The notes beneath the pieces were generated by a model, which had not been told where the DNA came from, ran no database searches, and saw only the letters and a program-made list of their open reading frames with translations. Positions 23,336 through 36,746 of a stretch of DNA of 64,000 nucleotides are shown piece by piece. The stretch spans positions 25,079,294 through 25,143,293 of the forward strand of contig NC_080698.1 in NCBI RefSeq assembly GCF_030445035.2, in the 5' to 3' direction. The first letter of the stretch is position 1; every line of letters starts with the position of its first letter. Both the position numbers and the translations under genes were made by a program. The DNA is from Dasypus novemcinctus. Taxonomy: Eukaryota; Chordata; Mammalia; Cingulata; Dasypodidae.

Positions 23336-24000
23336 CTGGGTAACAAACTCAAATGCCATCAGCAGCCAGGGAGGTAGTATAAATTAATGAGGTAGGCTGA
23401 GTGGACTGGAGCACACTGACACAAGATTGTCACTCAGCTTGACCAAGAATGTGATCCCAGAGTTACTTTGTTAGTTTTTCCAGTGAAGCTAGAGATATAA
23501 TTCTTAAATGGTGTCTAAACTTTTAACGACCATAAATTTAGTTTTCCTTGAAAATATATCTGGAGGGCCAGTTGCAGTCTGTGGTGGCCAGTCTGTCACA
23601 TCAGGAATCCTCCCTTGTCTTCTTGACTTTCTTTGGTTTTATGAGTCTTTCGTATCCCTAACTAGAAAGAAGGTAATGGATCTAAAGCTTCCTTTATGAG
23701 CCTTTTTATCAGGTTTTAAATACTCCAAATTAATTGGACCCCATGCAGAAAACCCAAGTGTGAAATCAGTGTTCTTTGTAGTCTACCTTCATAATAAACA
23801 TGAGTTTATTAAAAAGATCAATTTAATGAGATCAAATGCCAAAAAAAGCTAAGTAGAATTTTCAGTCTATCCTATAAAACTTGGCATAGATGACCCAAGT
23901 TATCTGCCTTAGTAACATGAAATAGCTTTCTACTAACACTCTTATTAATGTATTTAGAAATACATGTTTGAGCATACTGCTTTACATTCTGTAGTGTTTT

Positions 24001-24102
24001 GCTGTTTTTGTTGTTTAGACAAGGGGAGTAAAGGGTTTATTAATAAACAAAAGCATACAATCTGAGGCATAGACTGCAAGTGTGCTGCAGGCTGAGTTGC
24101 AC
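24001..24102 (-). mobile_element. 102-bp retroinsertion with perfect 16-bp TSD
   Basis: CATTCTGTAGTGTTTT occurs at 23985-24000 and again at 24103-24118. Read on the - strand the insert ends AATAAACCCTTTACTCCCC... then AACAACAAAAACAGC, resembling the end of an LTR-driven transcript. A long TSD points to LINE-type target-primed insertion rather than integrase. Confidence 0.7.
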
Positions 24103-24149
24103 CATTCTGTAGTGTTTTCAAAATATAAATGAACCTTATAATAGGCCTA

Positions 24150-24290
24150 ATTACCCAGTTTTACAGATGAGGGACTAGGTGCAGAGAGATGAAGTAATTT
24201 CTCCCAAAGTCAGATGACTAGTGTGAGGAGCGAGGACCAGAATTCAAGGTCTAATGCTGTTTCTGCCAAGATTAGCCAAAATTCAAACCC
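24150..24290 (+). mobile_element. MIR SINE fragment
   Basis: 'cccagttttacagatgaggg', 'gtgcagagagatgaagtaa' and 'gaccagaattcaaggtctaa' give the MIR core and 3' part. Confidence 0.75.
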
Positions 24291-25689
24291 AAGTCTTAAA
24301 ATTTTCAAATACATGAAAATTGATATGTTTTTTTTGTGTATCCCTCATTAATAAAGATTCTATAACTGAAAAAAATAAAAAAATAAATCTGTTGGATTCT
24401 CATTTTATTTTCACCTCCAAACTGATAGTCTGGGCCTTAACATTATACCACTGGGATTTATCATTACCTAGAATTAACTATTAAATGGCACATAACAAAG
24501 GCAGCTCCGATTTTGTATTAAAACTTATGTATGTATAGAATTAAATATGGAGGAATATTTGTCAACCATGTTACCAGTTGTTACCTATACAGAGTAGAAT
24601 TTCAAGACAATCCATTTTTACCTGCTTAAATTTCTTCTGCAGTGAGCATATTACGGTTCAGAAAAAGGGAAACACTTGACTCCACCACTTCAAAATTGTG
24701 TTGTTGGTTACTTAATCACACTAAAAGTTACTCTATCAGACTCTACCACAGCCTTAAAGTTTTGTTTCCCCACCATGCCCCGAATAGTGCATGGAAAAGC
24801 ACTGCGGTTCCAATTTCTGTTAGCATCTCTGTTATTCTCACACTAATTTTAGGCAGTGGGTTAAAATGGTTTAAAAAAAAATTTTTTTTTTAGGCAAGGA
24901 AGGGGGGAATTGAGACTTTCCCTTCTCTAGGCCAGCAGTAAGTGTAAGTCTTGATTGAAAAGCCATAGTTGAGTTGCTCTGTGATCACAGCAGTCCAAGT
25001 GGCTTTATACTGAGACCTGAGGAAGAAGAGGTTATTTCAAGAAAGTGACCTGTTTTAATCCTTTCTCTTAGCATGAACTGCAAAATTAGTCAATTTGCTA
25101 AAAACAGAATTCTAATTTTTAAATAGACACAACCCAGTTTAAATTCTCAATGATTACCTGTTGGACTTAACAGAGACTGTATAAACTGTTTCAGGTCATG
25201 AGTTTTAACTGGTTTTTGTTCAATTGCTTCAAGAAACAATGTTTAAAGGTTAAGCATTCTTAAATGCTTTAGGCATATCCAGCATTTTAACAGCCTCCAA
25301 ACCAATGTACAGCACCTACAGGAAACTCTAAAACCTGGTGGTTCTGATCACACTGCTTTCCTTGGCAAATAATCAACAGCCCCATTGTTCCAGGATAATC
25401 TTGACAACAGCCACTGTCTTAACTTTGAAGGTAACTTTAAAGGTAATGCATCTAATACTTTGCCACCAAGTACCTCATCTGCTATAAGGCCTGATTTCCC
25501 AGACTAATTAGTCCTAGTTTACTTAAGGGTTTTTTGGTTTATTTTCAGTTGCTTGAAATCATGTGTTTTCTCCCTGTTGGTGGGTCCTTCTCGCAGCATA
25601 TAAACATGCACTCTCAAAAACAAAACAAAAAAAAACTGTTCATATTTCCCCATCTCTTTTTAACTCAACTTACCAAATCTTTTTTCAAG

Positions 25690-26020
25690 TTAATGCCAAA
25701 AGGATCGTCTTTGAATCCCATGTAACACACCCCTCTCCCTCCATCCCCACTTTAACCTTGAAGCAGATCTGACTCCCTCTGCTTGAAGCAGCTTTCTTCT
25801 CCCTAGATAGTGCATGGTGTCCTCCCTCCTTTTTGATTTAAATGCCACCTTATCAGAAAGGCCTTTCATGACCACCCTATAGAACCACCTCCAGACTACC
25901 TTCACACCCTATAGCACTTCATCCTACTCTTCTACATGGAACCACAACTTTGATTTCCATATCACTATTACTATGGTTCCCTTTGTTAGGAAAAAAAAAG
26001 ATTCAGTCTGCCAATATTTT
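25690..26020 (+). mobile_element. L2 LINE 3'-end copy
   Basis: 'aatgccaccttatcagaaag' 'gcctttcatgaccaccctat' and 'ccctatagcacttcatcctac' are the standard L2 3'-end blocks in forward order. Confidence 0.7.
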
Positions 26021-26179
26021 ACATGTTCTAGAATCTGAATCCAGATGATGCCAGCCTTCTAAATTTATTATATATTTCACTTATTTTCTGTCTTCTGTGC
26101 ACTAAGCAGGAGACACTGTGTTTATGTATGGGCTGCTATATATAATGTGTACTTAAAGGCAAGAGACACTGGGTTTCTT

Positions 26180-26235
26180 TTATTATCCCTACTTTACAAA
26201 TGTGGCACGGTCAGGATTTGAACCCAGGCACTAAA
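26180..26235 (+). mobile_element. MIR core fragment
   Basis: 'ttattatccctactttaca' 'aatgtggcacggtcaggatttgaacccagg' is a short MIR match just before the PSMD6 3' end. Confidence 0.55.
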
Positions 26236-26364
26236 GATTTTAATCATTATAATATAAACCAGAAAGTTTCAAATGAAAGAAAATATTTTTCATTAATGAA
26301 TAATTTAAGTGGCATTACTGGACCCAGCCTTAAAGGTATGTATGTTTAAGAAAAAAGTATTTTT

Positions 26365-26480
26365 TGAAAGAAACAACAATGCAGTATTTATTTTATACAG
26401 TTGAACTGGGCACATAATGAAGTAAACTATAAAAATTCCAAGTAATTATCTTTAAAGGAAATCCTTTCTTTACATGGTTT
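26365..26480 (-). other. PSMD6: PSMD6 3' untranslated region
   Basis: Just past the TAA (- strand) there is ~100 nt of AT-rich sequence up to an AATAAA hexamer. A short 3' UTR is what I expect for PSMD6. The end point is inferred from the hexamer, not observed. Confidence 0.6.
26387..26392 (-). promoter_or_regulatory. PSMD6: PSMD6 poly(A) signal AATAAA
   Basis: The + strand reads TTTATT, so AATAAA is on the - strand, about 90 nt after the stop codon, within AAAATAAATACTGC. It is the first canonical hexamer after the stop. Confidence 0.7.
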
Positions 26481-26609
<129 letters not shown>

Positions 26610-26679
26610 TTACCAGTCACATTACTCCATGACAATAGCTCACCTACTTTTAAAAGAAGGCACTTAGGAATGTCCCTTA

Positions 26680-26910
<231 letters not shown>

Positions 26911-27417
26911 TTAAGCCTCAGGTGCTGAATATGTAATAATTAAGATCATCCCTGGGGTATTACAGGATTATCTCCAGAGTAAGTCATCTACCAGGATAAA
27001 TATGAACCTTAGAAAAGACTTGATATGAATGCTTTCATTATTTGACACCTATCAAGTCTTTAGAACTCAGAGAAAAACTTTGAGTTAGAAAAATGACACA
27101 AGGAAAATAGCAAAATTTCAACTGCCCAGTTTCCTTCAACTCAAATCCTTTAAGGAGCAGGTAACTCTTAGATCTTCAAAATGCTTCTAAGCATGTAGAA
27201 GAAGTTTACAAGTAATTTTTAAGAAGCCAGAATAACACACTAGTAAACTGGAATTAGGAATGCAAAAATGATGTGTTAATCTGTTGGCTATAGTAATTGA
27301 ACAAAAAAGAAAAAACTTTATCTTCAATGTGAAAAAGGTAAATGTGAATATCTGTAATCACTCATGATCCAAAATTAAGATAAACAACTCAATTACACAT
27401 CTCAAAAAAACTATCCA

Positions 27418-27788
27418 GGGAAACGGACTTTGGCCCAGTGGTTAGGGCGTCCGTCTACCATATGGGAGGTCCGCGGTTCAAACCCCGGGCCTCCTTGACC
27501 CGTGTGGAGCTGGCCATGCGCAGTGCTGATGCGCGCAAGGAGTGCCGTGCTACACAGGGGTGTCCCCCGCGTGGGGGAGCCCCACGCGCAAGGAGTGCGC
27601 CCGTGAGGAAAGCCACCCAGCGTGAAAAGAAAGAGCAGCCTGCCCAGGAATGGCGCCGCCCACACTTCCCGTGCCGCTGACGACAACAGAAGCGGACAAA
27701 GAAACAAGACGCAGCAAATAGACACCAAGAACAGACAACCAGGGGAGGGGGGGGGGGATTAAATAAATAAATAAATCTTTAAAAAAAA
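27418..27788 (+). mobile_element. DAS-III SINE, full length, young
   Basis: A box TGGCCCAGTGG, B box GGTTCAAACCCC, G-run, then ATTAAATAAATAAATAAATCTTTAAA and an A-tail. The TSD AAAAAAACTATCCA (27404-27417 and 27789-27802) is intact. The copy is almost identical to the one at 55796 and shares its rare extra T (GACTTTGGCCC). Confidence 0.93.
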
Positions 27789-28089
27789 AAAAAAACTATC
27801 CATTGACAGTCTACCATCGTCTGACATGGAAAAAACATAAAATGCTTATACATATACAAGAACACACTACTAACTGTATTAGATTTATGTTAAATTTAGA
27901 GATTATAAGGAGTCCTTAATCAAGAAAAATCAGATTCTAAATAAAAATTATGTAAAACTTATTCTCCCAGATACTAAAATATCCTAGTACACAGGCATCA
28001 CCAGGAGAGGGACTCTACCAAAAGTGACATTTCAAATCAATGTGAAAAGATGGGCTTATTCAATAAACAGTGTTGAGGCATCCTTTCAA

Positions 28090-28400
28090 AGTATGTCACA
28101 AAATCACAAAAAGCAGATAAAAAACTGATAAACTCATTTGGGTAAAGATCTACAAATTAGGCAAATGGCTCAGTAAAAAGATGGGCAAAGAAGATAAAGT
28201 TCACCACTAAAATCATATTACAAGTACAATGAAATACCACCATATTGAAAAAGAACGAAGTCTAATAATTAGCACTATTGAGGGGTCAGAGGCAAACTCC
28301 GTCTCATACAATTCTATATACTGAAACACCTTTAGATGACAACATATGTAGTGTGTGCTCTAAAAGGAACAAACCTCACTAAGTACTTGCCAGTAGGCAG
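28090..28400 (+). mobile_element. Old L1 (L1M-type) 3' ORF2 fragment
   Basis: 'aaatggctcagtaaaaagat' 'gggcaaagaagataaagttcacc' and 'acaatgaaataccaccatattg' are diverged versions of the ORF2 3' region. Confidence 0.55.
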
Positions 28401-28959
28401 TCATGGGTGGAAGATTCATTATGCCTTCTGTAGTAGTTGCTATCCAAAAAAAAAAATCTATGTTGTTAATAAATCTTGGTATTAAGAAGGGAGCAAGCAC
28501 TGAATATTGTTAATAAGGACGTTTATACTTCTGGAAAATCTGGTCATAAGCACTATTGAAAGTTTTTAAGCCAGAGGTTACCCTAAACAAGCAAGAACTT
28601 TAAGATGTTTAAATGGTATGCTTTATTTGTATATTCTGAATTAAGTTGCTACCTTCTTTCAACAAACCGAGTGTCTTCTAAGTACAATCTTAATAGTTGA
28701 GCCTCCAGACTTCTGCTGCAAGAAAATAATACAACCATACTTAACCATCCCCAGCCCTATCCATCCTACCCAAATTTACAGAAAAGCACCTCAAAAGACC
28801 AATCTGGTGTTCTGATCTAGGAACAAGATGACAGGCGACAAGAAAAAATGTGCGGGTTTGACTTATAAGCAGTCTTTGGCTCAAGAATGCCCCCTGCTGA
28901 CACAGGGACCTACTGTTCAATTCTAGAGCTTAGTTATTGACACCCAAGATGACAACTGC

Positions 28960-29380
28960 TTCTTTCCATTCCCACTAGCACCAGACTAGCTCAGGTTTTT
29001 ATTACCCTTGCCTAGACTATTAGAAGAAACTGCAAACAAATTTCAAACTCCTCAGTCTGGCATTTAAGACATTCTGCTTTCGAGCCAACCTGGTACCTTT
29101 CCGGCCTAGCTCAGTGGACTTCTGAACATCCACAAACTCCATCATCAAGTTCACCCAGACTACTGGTTTCTCAAACAAAGACATTCCTACATTTAATTGT
29201 ATATTTCCTCCACCTGAAAGCCCTTTCCTGCAATGACATGCAATGCAATGACATAGTTAGTTTAAATGCCCACAAGAAGCCATTTGTGGATGTGTCATTT
29301 TCTAGGGCACTTAAAATCAAATACTCTGACTTGTACTGATGCTCATTCTGTACTATGTGTGCCAAGGGGTAATCTGTGCA
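28960..29380 (+). mobile_element. L2/CR1-type LINE fragment
   Basis: 'aactcctcagtctggcattt' 'aagacattctgctttcgagccaacctgg' and 'gatgctcattctgtactatg' fit the forward L2 3' region. Confidence 0.5.
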
Positions 29381-29799
29381 TAGCTCCTTTTACTGATTAA
29401 AACAACAAAGTTCTCACTCCTAACTCCCTATATTAGCAAGCTAGTCCCATTCCCTACTTTGGATCCAAACTACTGTTCTGTCACTGAGTGTTTACTGAAT
29501 TTACAGAACCTAAGAATTGGATTTGGTTCTTATGAGAAGAATACTTTCCATGTTTTAAACAAAAAACCTACAAATAAAACTGTGGAACACAGCCCATGGG
29601 TATAGTTTCTATCTTGAGCATGCCAACAGCAGTAATGTTTACTTGAATAACCATCCCTTTCCTTTCACCAGTAATATTTTACTTAGTCTAAGAAAGTGGA
29701 AAGGGAGGAATAATGTAGAATTATTCAAACTTCCTAAATCACCTGCCTTGAGTTCAGAATACTAATATATAAATGGCACTTTTTGCTTCAGTGGATCTT

Positions 29800-29975
29800 C
29801 CCATCCACAATTTCACTGAAGCCTCACACTGCCCCCAAGTATTAAAGGCTTTATCATTTCCTCATCATTGTTAAGACAAGGATAGAACCTGACTGAAGTC
29901 AAACAGCTATTTAGTGGCAGAACTGGAACAAGAAGCCAGGCCAACCCCTGTTTCTCATGCTCTGCTCACCACAAT
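29800..29975 (+). mobile_element. MIR SINE
   Basis: 'tttcactgaagcctcacact', 'ctgactgaagtcaaacagct' and 'atttagtggcagaactggaaca' follow MIR order. Confidence 0.65.
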
Positions 29976-30429
29976 AAATCACACTCTCCACTGACTCATG
30001 CAAGCACATTCATCCAAATTACTATCACTACCTTTTTTCTTTCAAAGGAACACAACAGGGGCATTTCACCAAATTAAAGTTTACCTCACACACTCATACA
30101 CAAATATTGAATATTGATTTGCATACTGAAGTGTTTAGAAATGAAATGTACTGAGGTCTGAAACTTACTTTGCAGTGTGCTGAAGAAGGAGGTATGTGAC
30201 AGTAAATAAAACAAAACTTAATTATAGAATGAAAAACGGGAACTCAATGTATTAATTCCTTAGATTTTCCTGTGTATTTCCATTTTTTCATAATAAAATG
30301 TTGGAAAAAAACAAAACCACTAAAAAGAAAGAATGGTCTTATTTCAATGAAATGCAGCTTTACTTAAAATTACCAGATAGCCATCACTATCCTCTTTTCA
30401 CCATGGACAACTGAAAACTTCATCATCAA

Positions 30430-30920
30430 TAATTAAAAGACCTAAGTTTGGGATCCAGATACCACATAGACATCACATACTCTGAATGTCTACTTATCTC
30501 CAACTCCACTCTCACTGTCCTAGTGCTAGCATCACCTCCATGAGCTAATGAACAGCCTAACGGGTCTCCCTCATAAGACACAGCATGAGGCCAGGTCACT
30601 CCCATGCTTACAAGTCTTCCATGGGATCCCACCACACTTAGATTAAAACCTTAAGCTACAAACCATGGCCTTCAAAGGCCCTACCCAAATATGCTCCTGC
30701 CTAATGCACCAACCTCAACACTCACGATTTCCTCACTCACTATGCTTCAGCCTCTCCCTGGGCATCTTTCTGTTCCTACAACATCTATACTTTTCCTACT
30801 TCAGAGCCCTCCTTTGCATTTGCTACTCCCTTTTCTTCCTTCACAGACCTCGATATGGTTGACTCCTCTAAATTTCAGATCTTAAAGCAAACCTCACCTT
30901 TTAAAACATACCAGAGCTAA
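30430..30920 (+). mobile_element. L2 LINE copy, forward
   Basis: 'ccaggtcactcccatgctta', 'ttaagctacaaaccatggcc' 'ttcaaaggccctacccaaatatgctcctgcc', 'tttgcatttgctactccc' are successive L2 landmarks. Confidence 0.75.
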
Positions 30921-31274
30921 GGTAGTGTTCGGTGGCACTAAAAAACATTTCATCTCCATAGACTTACTTCTATCTAAAATTAAATACTTACTTCCTTACT
31001 TTCCACATCTCTCCCTTAAACCAGAATCAAAGTCCATGAACACAAGGTCTTAAAATAATGTCAAACAAACTATAATGGATCAGTAACTATTTGTTGAGTC
31101 ATTGATTCAAGGGCTAAAAGTCCCACAGTTGACAGCCAATTTGACCAGAAGCAACTGAGAAATTAGAAGGAATTAACAGAGGAAGTATAATCTAAAGCAA
31201 AACATAAGACATGAACCTAAGAGTCATTACTGTACCAGCAATATGATCCACAAAGAAGTAACAGGAGACCATTA

Positions 31275-31355
31275 ACCAGTCTAATGACCTATAGCAAATC
31301 ACTTAACCTCTCTACAACAGTTACTCCATCTGTGAACTTAGAGGATGGATCATGT
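31275..31355 (+). mobile_element. MIR fragment
   Basis: 'agcaaatcacttaacctctc' 'tacaacagttactccatctgtgaa' is the MIR core. Confidence 0.6.
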
Positions 31356-31536
31356 GGAAGGCAGAGATAATAGATAATAGGACAATTTTATAAAATTGAG
31401 AAAGATTCTTACGAGTTTTTTCCTCTTAAAATAGAGGGAAACAATGCAAACAAGAAAATGTGCATGTTCAAACATTCCTTAAGAGGCAACTTAAATATAT
31501 AATTTGAATTAACATAGTGTTAAATATTTAAACTTA

Positions 31537-31758
<222 letters not shown>

Positions 31759-32344
31759 TTAAAACTAAAGCAAATCTCATTGAGTCCAATGGATACTTTG
31801 AAACAAGAACTTCTCACTGCCCTCCCACATCATCCCATCAGTGATGGAAGGAGCAGCAATGGTAAAAGACCAGCCATGCTAACGGCTCGCCCAGGCAGCA
31901 TTCAGCTGTGTTATTTTCACCCACTGAAAGGAGCCCAGCTTCTTAAGGAATTTCTTTACAGGTGACAAAGTTTGTGTGGTAATGTTTTAATCATGGAGAA
32001 CTTCTTATGCCCTTAAGTGAAATTCATTTTGTACTTTATAAACAATTCTAACACAGAAACAAATAGCAGTTTAACTTGAGTAGGTACAGTGATAAATGAA
32101 AAAGACACAAACAAAAACATCAGACATTTTCAAAAAGTAACAAAACCTAAAAAGCAATAAAGAGAAAAACTGATAAGATTCTATAGCAAGAAGTTTAGAT
32201 ATTCTATATAACACAGCACACTATAAACAGTTTAAAGACAAATGATTAGAGGGCATACTTGTAAAATAAGAGTTAATAACCTTAACTACAAACAGCTCTT
32301 ATAATTAGAAAAACAGACTAGTATAATAAAATGTACATAGGATA

Positions 32345-33040
32345 TTAATAAGCACTTCACACAAGTACAAATTATCTCACTGAATAACTACCATACAGCA
32401 CTGCTCTAGATAGTGAGGATATGGAAGTAAAGAAAAGCACAAGATCCTTGATGCCAAAGAAAGTATATTTTCAAAGGGCATAGAAAGATGAACAAATGTC
32501 AATAAGATAACTGCAGAGAATGATGACAAGTTCTGTAAAGAAAATAAAATAGTGATATTGGAGATTAGGATACCCTTCACTAGACTGGGGTGGACAACGA
32601 AGTTCTCCCTAAGTAGCCAGCCAAACAGAAAGCAGGAGCAATGCAAATGATGCAAAGGCCCTGAGGCAACAAAAGCCCAGCTACAGCCCAGGGACAGAAA
32701 GGGGGGCAGGGAGGGAGAAGACAGCTACAGGGAGAGGGAAGGTGAGTGAGAGAGTCACTTGGACTTTTGGCTTGAACAAGATGGAAATCTCTAGAGAAGG
32801 AGCAAAATTTCTGTTCTGTTTTTTATTTTTGGAGTTTTTCTGGAGAAGGCAGAAGACTGAGATTCAAAAATTATGCTCAGTGTTCATGCAGATTCACCTA
32901 TTAAACATCCAAGTATAGAAATCAAGGGGGCAGTTAGGTATGGATCAATGAAAAGGCTGAGCCTGGAGATAGAAATTCGGGAATCATTACCGTCTAGAGA
33001 AGACAATGACCCAGCCCGCAGTCACTGAGAGCTCTAACAA
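32345..33040 (-). mobile_element. L2 LINE copy
   Basis: 'gcaggagcaatgcaaatgat' 'gcaaaggccctgaggcaac' and 'ctggggtggacaacgaagttctccctaagtag' give inverted L2 landmarks. The right part (32820-33040) is weaker. Confidence 0.6.
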
Positions 33041-34067
33041 AAAAGGCAAGGGACTTCCAGAAGATGGTGTCAGAGTAAGTAGGCAGGGCTCAACTCTTTA
33101 CAGAAATAATGGAGGAAGGGCAAAAAGCTGTCCAACAGAGTTGCTTTGGGGATCTGCAGATGAGGAGAGTCCTGTGCATCATCCAGGAGGGCGAGAGACA
33201 GAAAGATGAAGAGCCCAAAACGACAACCATTGAGTTACTAACACCTATCCCTGAAGCTCAAGGTAAACAGCCTAGTTAAAACCATTGGCTCACAATTTGA
33301 AGGCATGCAAGGTTAAAAGAGCTTATGGGAATGAAAGAATAAATAAAATTAAAAACATTAATTAACAGCAGATTTGAAAACAAGTGAAATCTGAACTTGA
33401 AAAGACAGGAGAAAAGATTAAAAAATGGAAAAAAAAACAGGGTCTCAGGGAATTGAATGACATGAAACACAGAAACGTATACATTATAGGTGTTCCAGAA
33501 GAAGAGAATGGAAAAGGAACAGAAAGAATATGTGAGGAAATAATGACAGAAAATTTCCCAACCCTTATGAAAGACATATGTATCAATATCCAAGAAGGAC
33601 AACACATCCCAAACAGAGTCATGTGAACAGACCTACTCTGAGACACCTGCTTTTCAGAATGACAATTAACAGAGATAAAAAAGATTCTGAAAGCAGCAAG
33701 AGAAAAACAATGCATCACATACAGGGGGACTGCAATAAGAACAAGTGCCAATCTCTCATCAGAAACCATAGAGGCAAGAAGAAAGAGGTATGATGTATCT
33801 AAGGTACTGAAAAAGAAAAACTGCCAGTCAAGAATTTTATATCCAGCAAAACCATCCTTCAAAAATGAGGGGGAGTTCAAACTCTTCAAGACAAACAGAA
33901 ACTAAGAGTACGTTAATCAAAAGTCTGGGTTTACAAGAGATACTAAAGGGAGTGCTGCAGCCTGAAAGAAGACAAGGGTGAGAGATCTGGAAAAGAGAAT
34001 AGAAATGAAGATTATTAGGGTAATTTAAAGGGTAAAAAGACAGACAATAGTTAAGATATGACAAAGG

Positions 34068-34430
34068 GGGAAACGGACTTGGCCCAGTGGTTAGGGTGTC
34101 CATCTACCACAAGGGAGGTCCACAGTTCAAACCCCAGGCCTCCTTGACCCGTGTGGAGCTGGCCCATGCACAGTGCTGATACGCGCAAGGAGTGCCATGC
34201 CACGCAGGGGTGTCCCCAGCGCAGGGGAGTCCCACGCGCAAGGAGTGCACCCCGTAAGGAGAGCCGCCCAGCGCAAAAGAAAGTGCAGCCTGCCCAGGAA
34301 TAGCGCCGCCCACACTTTCCGTGCTGCTGACAACAGAAGCGGAAAAAGAAACAAGACGCAGCAAACAGACACAGAACACAGACAACCAGTGGGGGGGGGG
34401 GGGATTAAATAAATAAATAAATCTTTAAAA
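34068..34430 (+). mobile_element. DAS-III SINE inserted in L1-A
   Basis: Complete head, body, G-run (13 G) and (AAAT)n tail. The TSD AAGATATGACAAAGG is exact at 34053-34067 and 34431-34445, showing it landed in pre-existing L1 sequence. Confidence 0.95.
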
Positions 34431-35095
34431 AAGATATGACAAAGGAAAGCCAGAGAATAAAATGGACAAAGTAATGCCTTTTTAGTAATAACACTGAATG
34501 TTAATGGTTTAAACTCCCCAATCAAAAGATACAGACTGCTAGAATGGATAAAACAGTATGAGACTTCTAGAGATTGTCTACAAGAGACTGACCTTTAAAC
34601 ACAAGGACACAATAAGGTTGAAAGTGAAAGGTTAGAAAAAGATATTCTACACAAATAGTATCCAAAAAAAGGTGTGGAGTAGCAATACTAAATCAGGCAA
34701 AATAGATTTTAAATGCAAAACTGTTATAAGAGATGAAGGCCATTATGTGTTAATAAAAGGGACAATTCACCAAGAAGAAATAACTAAACTATTTATACAC
34801 TTAACCTGGGTGCCCAAAGAGACAAGAGGCACACACTGGCAAAACTGAAGGGAGAAACAGACTTCTCTACAATAATAGTTGGACACATTCAACACTACTC
34901 TCAGCATTGGATATAACATGGGCAGGGGATAAATTAAAAAAAACAAAGAGTTTGAATAGTATAATAAATGAACTAGATCTAATGGACATAGAAGATCATA
35001 CCCCAAAACAGCAGGATATACCTTCTTCTCAAGTGGTCATGGATCCTTCTCCAGGAGACCATATGTTGGGTCTCAAGGCAGTCTCAGTAAATTTT

Positions 35096-35153
35096 TTTCT
35101 TTTTCTTCTTTTTCTCTCTTTTTAAAATTTTTTTATTTTTTTATTCTTTTAAT
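35096..35153 (-). mobile_element. Tail-only T-rich insertion in L1-A with 14-bp TSD
   Basis: The repeated flank TCTCAGTAAATTTT lies at 35082-35095 and 35154-35167. The 58-bp insert is nearly all T with a few C and A, so on the - strand it is an A-rich tail with little or no element body. Confidence 0.7.
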
Positions 35154-36746
35154 TCTCAGTAAATTTTAAAAGACTGAAATTTTACAAAGCACTTTTCTGT
35201 GATCATAATGGTATGAAGCTGGAAATCAATAACAGTAAGAAAAAGAGAAAATTCACAGATATATGGAGATTAAGTAACACTCTTAAATAATCAGAGGGTC
35301 AAAGAAGAAATTGCAAGAGAAATCAGTAAACATCTTGAGATGAATGAAAAAGAGAATGCAAAATATCAAAACTTAAGGAACACAGCAAAGGCAGTCTGAG
35401 AAAGGATTTAACTGCACACCTGGAAGAACTAGAGTTCTTTGAGAAGGTCAAAAAATCAACAAAGAAAAGAGAACTATGCAAATAAATAAAATAAGAAATG
35501 TGAGGGGGGACATCACCAATGATCCCACACAAAGAAGAGAGATCATAAGAGGATATCATGAATTCCTGTACGCCAACAAACTAGACAACACAGATGAAAT
35601 GAACAAATTCCTAGAAACATAAGAACGACCTACACTGACCCTAGAAGAGAAGACCTCAACAAACCAATCACAAGTAAAGAGACTGAAAGAGTCATCAAAA
35701 ACCTCCCAAAAATGAAAAGCCAGGGACTACACGGCGTCATGGGTGAAATCTACCAATCATGCAAAGATGATCTAATAACAATCTTGCTCAAGCTCTTCCA
35801 AAATACTGAAACAGAAAAGAACGTTACCAAATTCATTCTACAAAGCCAACATTACCCTAATACCAAAGCCATATAGATACCATGAAAAAAAATTTACCCA
35901 TTTCTCTAATGAATATAGAGGCAAACATCCTCAACAAAATACTTGCAAACCAAATCCAAAAGAACTTTAAAAGAATTAAACACCATGATCAAGTGGGTTT
36001 TATCCCATGTATGCAAGGGTTTTTCAACACAAGAAAGTCTTAGTAGGGTAATGAACCACAATAATAAATTGAAGAAGAAAAATCACATGATCCTCTCGAT
36101 TGACACAGAAAAAGCATTTGACAAAATACAGCATCTTTTCTTGATTTAAAATAAAACAAAACACTCCAACAGATAGGAATAGAAGTAAGTTTTCTCAACA
36201 TGGTAAAGTGCACATATGAACAATCCACGGTGTACTTAATAGTGCAAGACTGAAAGCTTTTCCACTTAGATCAGGAACAAGACAAGGATGCCTACTGTCA
36301 CCAGTTATTCAATATTGTGCTAGAAATTCTAGCTAGAGCAATTAGGCTAGAAAACCTAATCAAGAACTCAAAAACAGACCCTCACTCACATCTACAGTTA
36401 AAGGATTTTTGACAAGGCTGTAAAGCCAACCCAGCTGGGCCAGAACAGTAAATTCAACAAATGATACTGGGAGAACTGGATATCCATATCCAAAAGAAAG
36501 AAATATGCTCTCTATCTCACATCTTATACAAAAATTAACTAAAGAAATGGATCGAGGACCTAAATATAAAAGACATAACCATAAAATTTCTAGAAGAAAA
36601 TGTAGAAAAACATCTTCAAGATCTTCTGGAAGGCAGTAGTTTCTATACCTTACACCCAAAGCATAAGCAACAAAAGAAAAAATAGATAAATGGGACCCCC
36701 CTTCAAAATGAAAACATTTTGTTCCTCAAACGACTGTCAAGAATGT

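Larger units (their letters stand above)
17936..26364. other. Intergenic region between convergent ATXN7 and PSMD6
   Basis: About 8.4 kb with no gene I can support. It holds L2 (18830-19520), MIR (19780-19985, 24150-24290, 26180-26235), an inverted DAS pair (21417-21512, 21630-21722), a solo-LTR-like element (22819-23335), a 102-bp TSD-flanked insertion (24001-24102) and a forward L2 (25690-26020). The other parts, such as 19990-21410 and 21725-22810, show nothing recognisable. Confidence 0.6.

Noticed and set aside
27430-27500. tRNA-like A and B boxes that could suggest tRNA genes
   Set aside because: The heads are part of SINEs with bodies, A-tails and TSDs; no cloverleaf with intact acceptor stem was seen.
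27411-27738. Open frames of 60-105 codons in DAS elements (here and at ~34.2, 39.3, 55.9, 56.6, 59.9, 61.2 and 61.9 kb)
   Set aside because: They are repeated shadows of the GC-rich SINE body, not genes.
33362-33889. 175-codon - strand frame opposite L1-A ORF1
   Set aside because: It lies on the antisense of A-rich ORF1, a known source of spurious frames.
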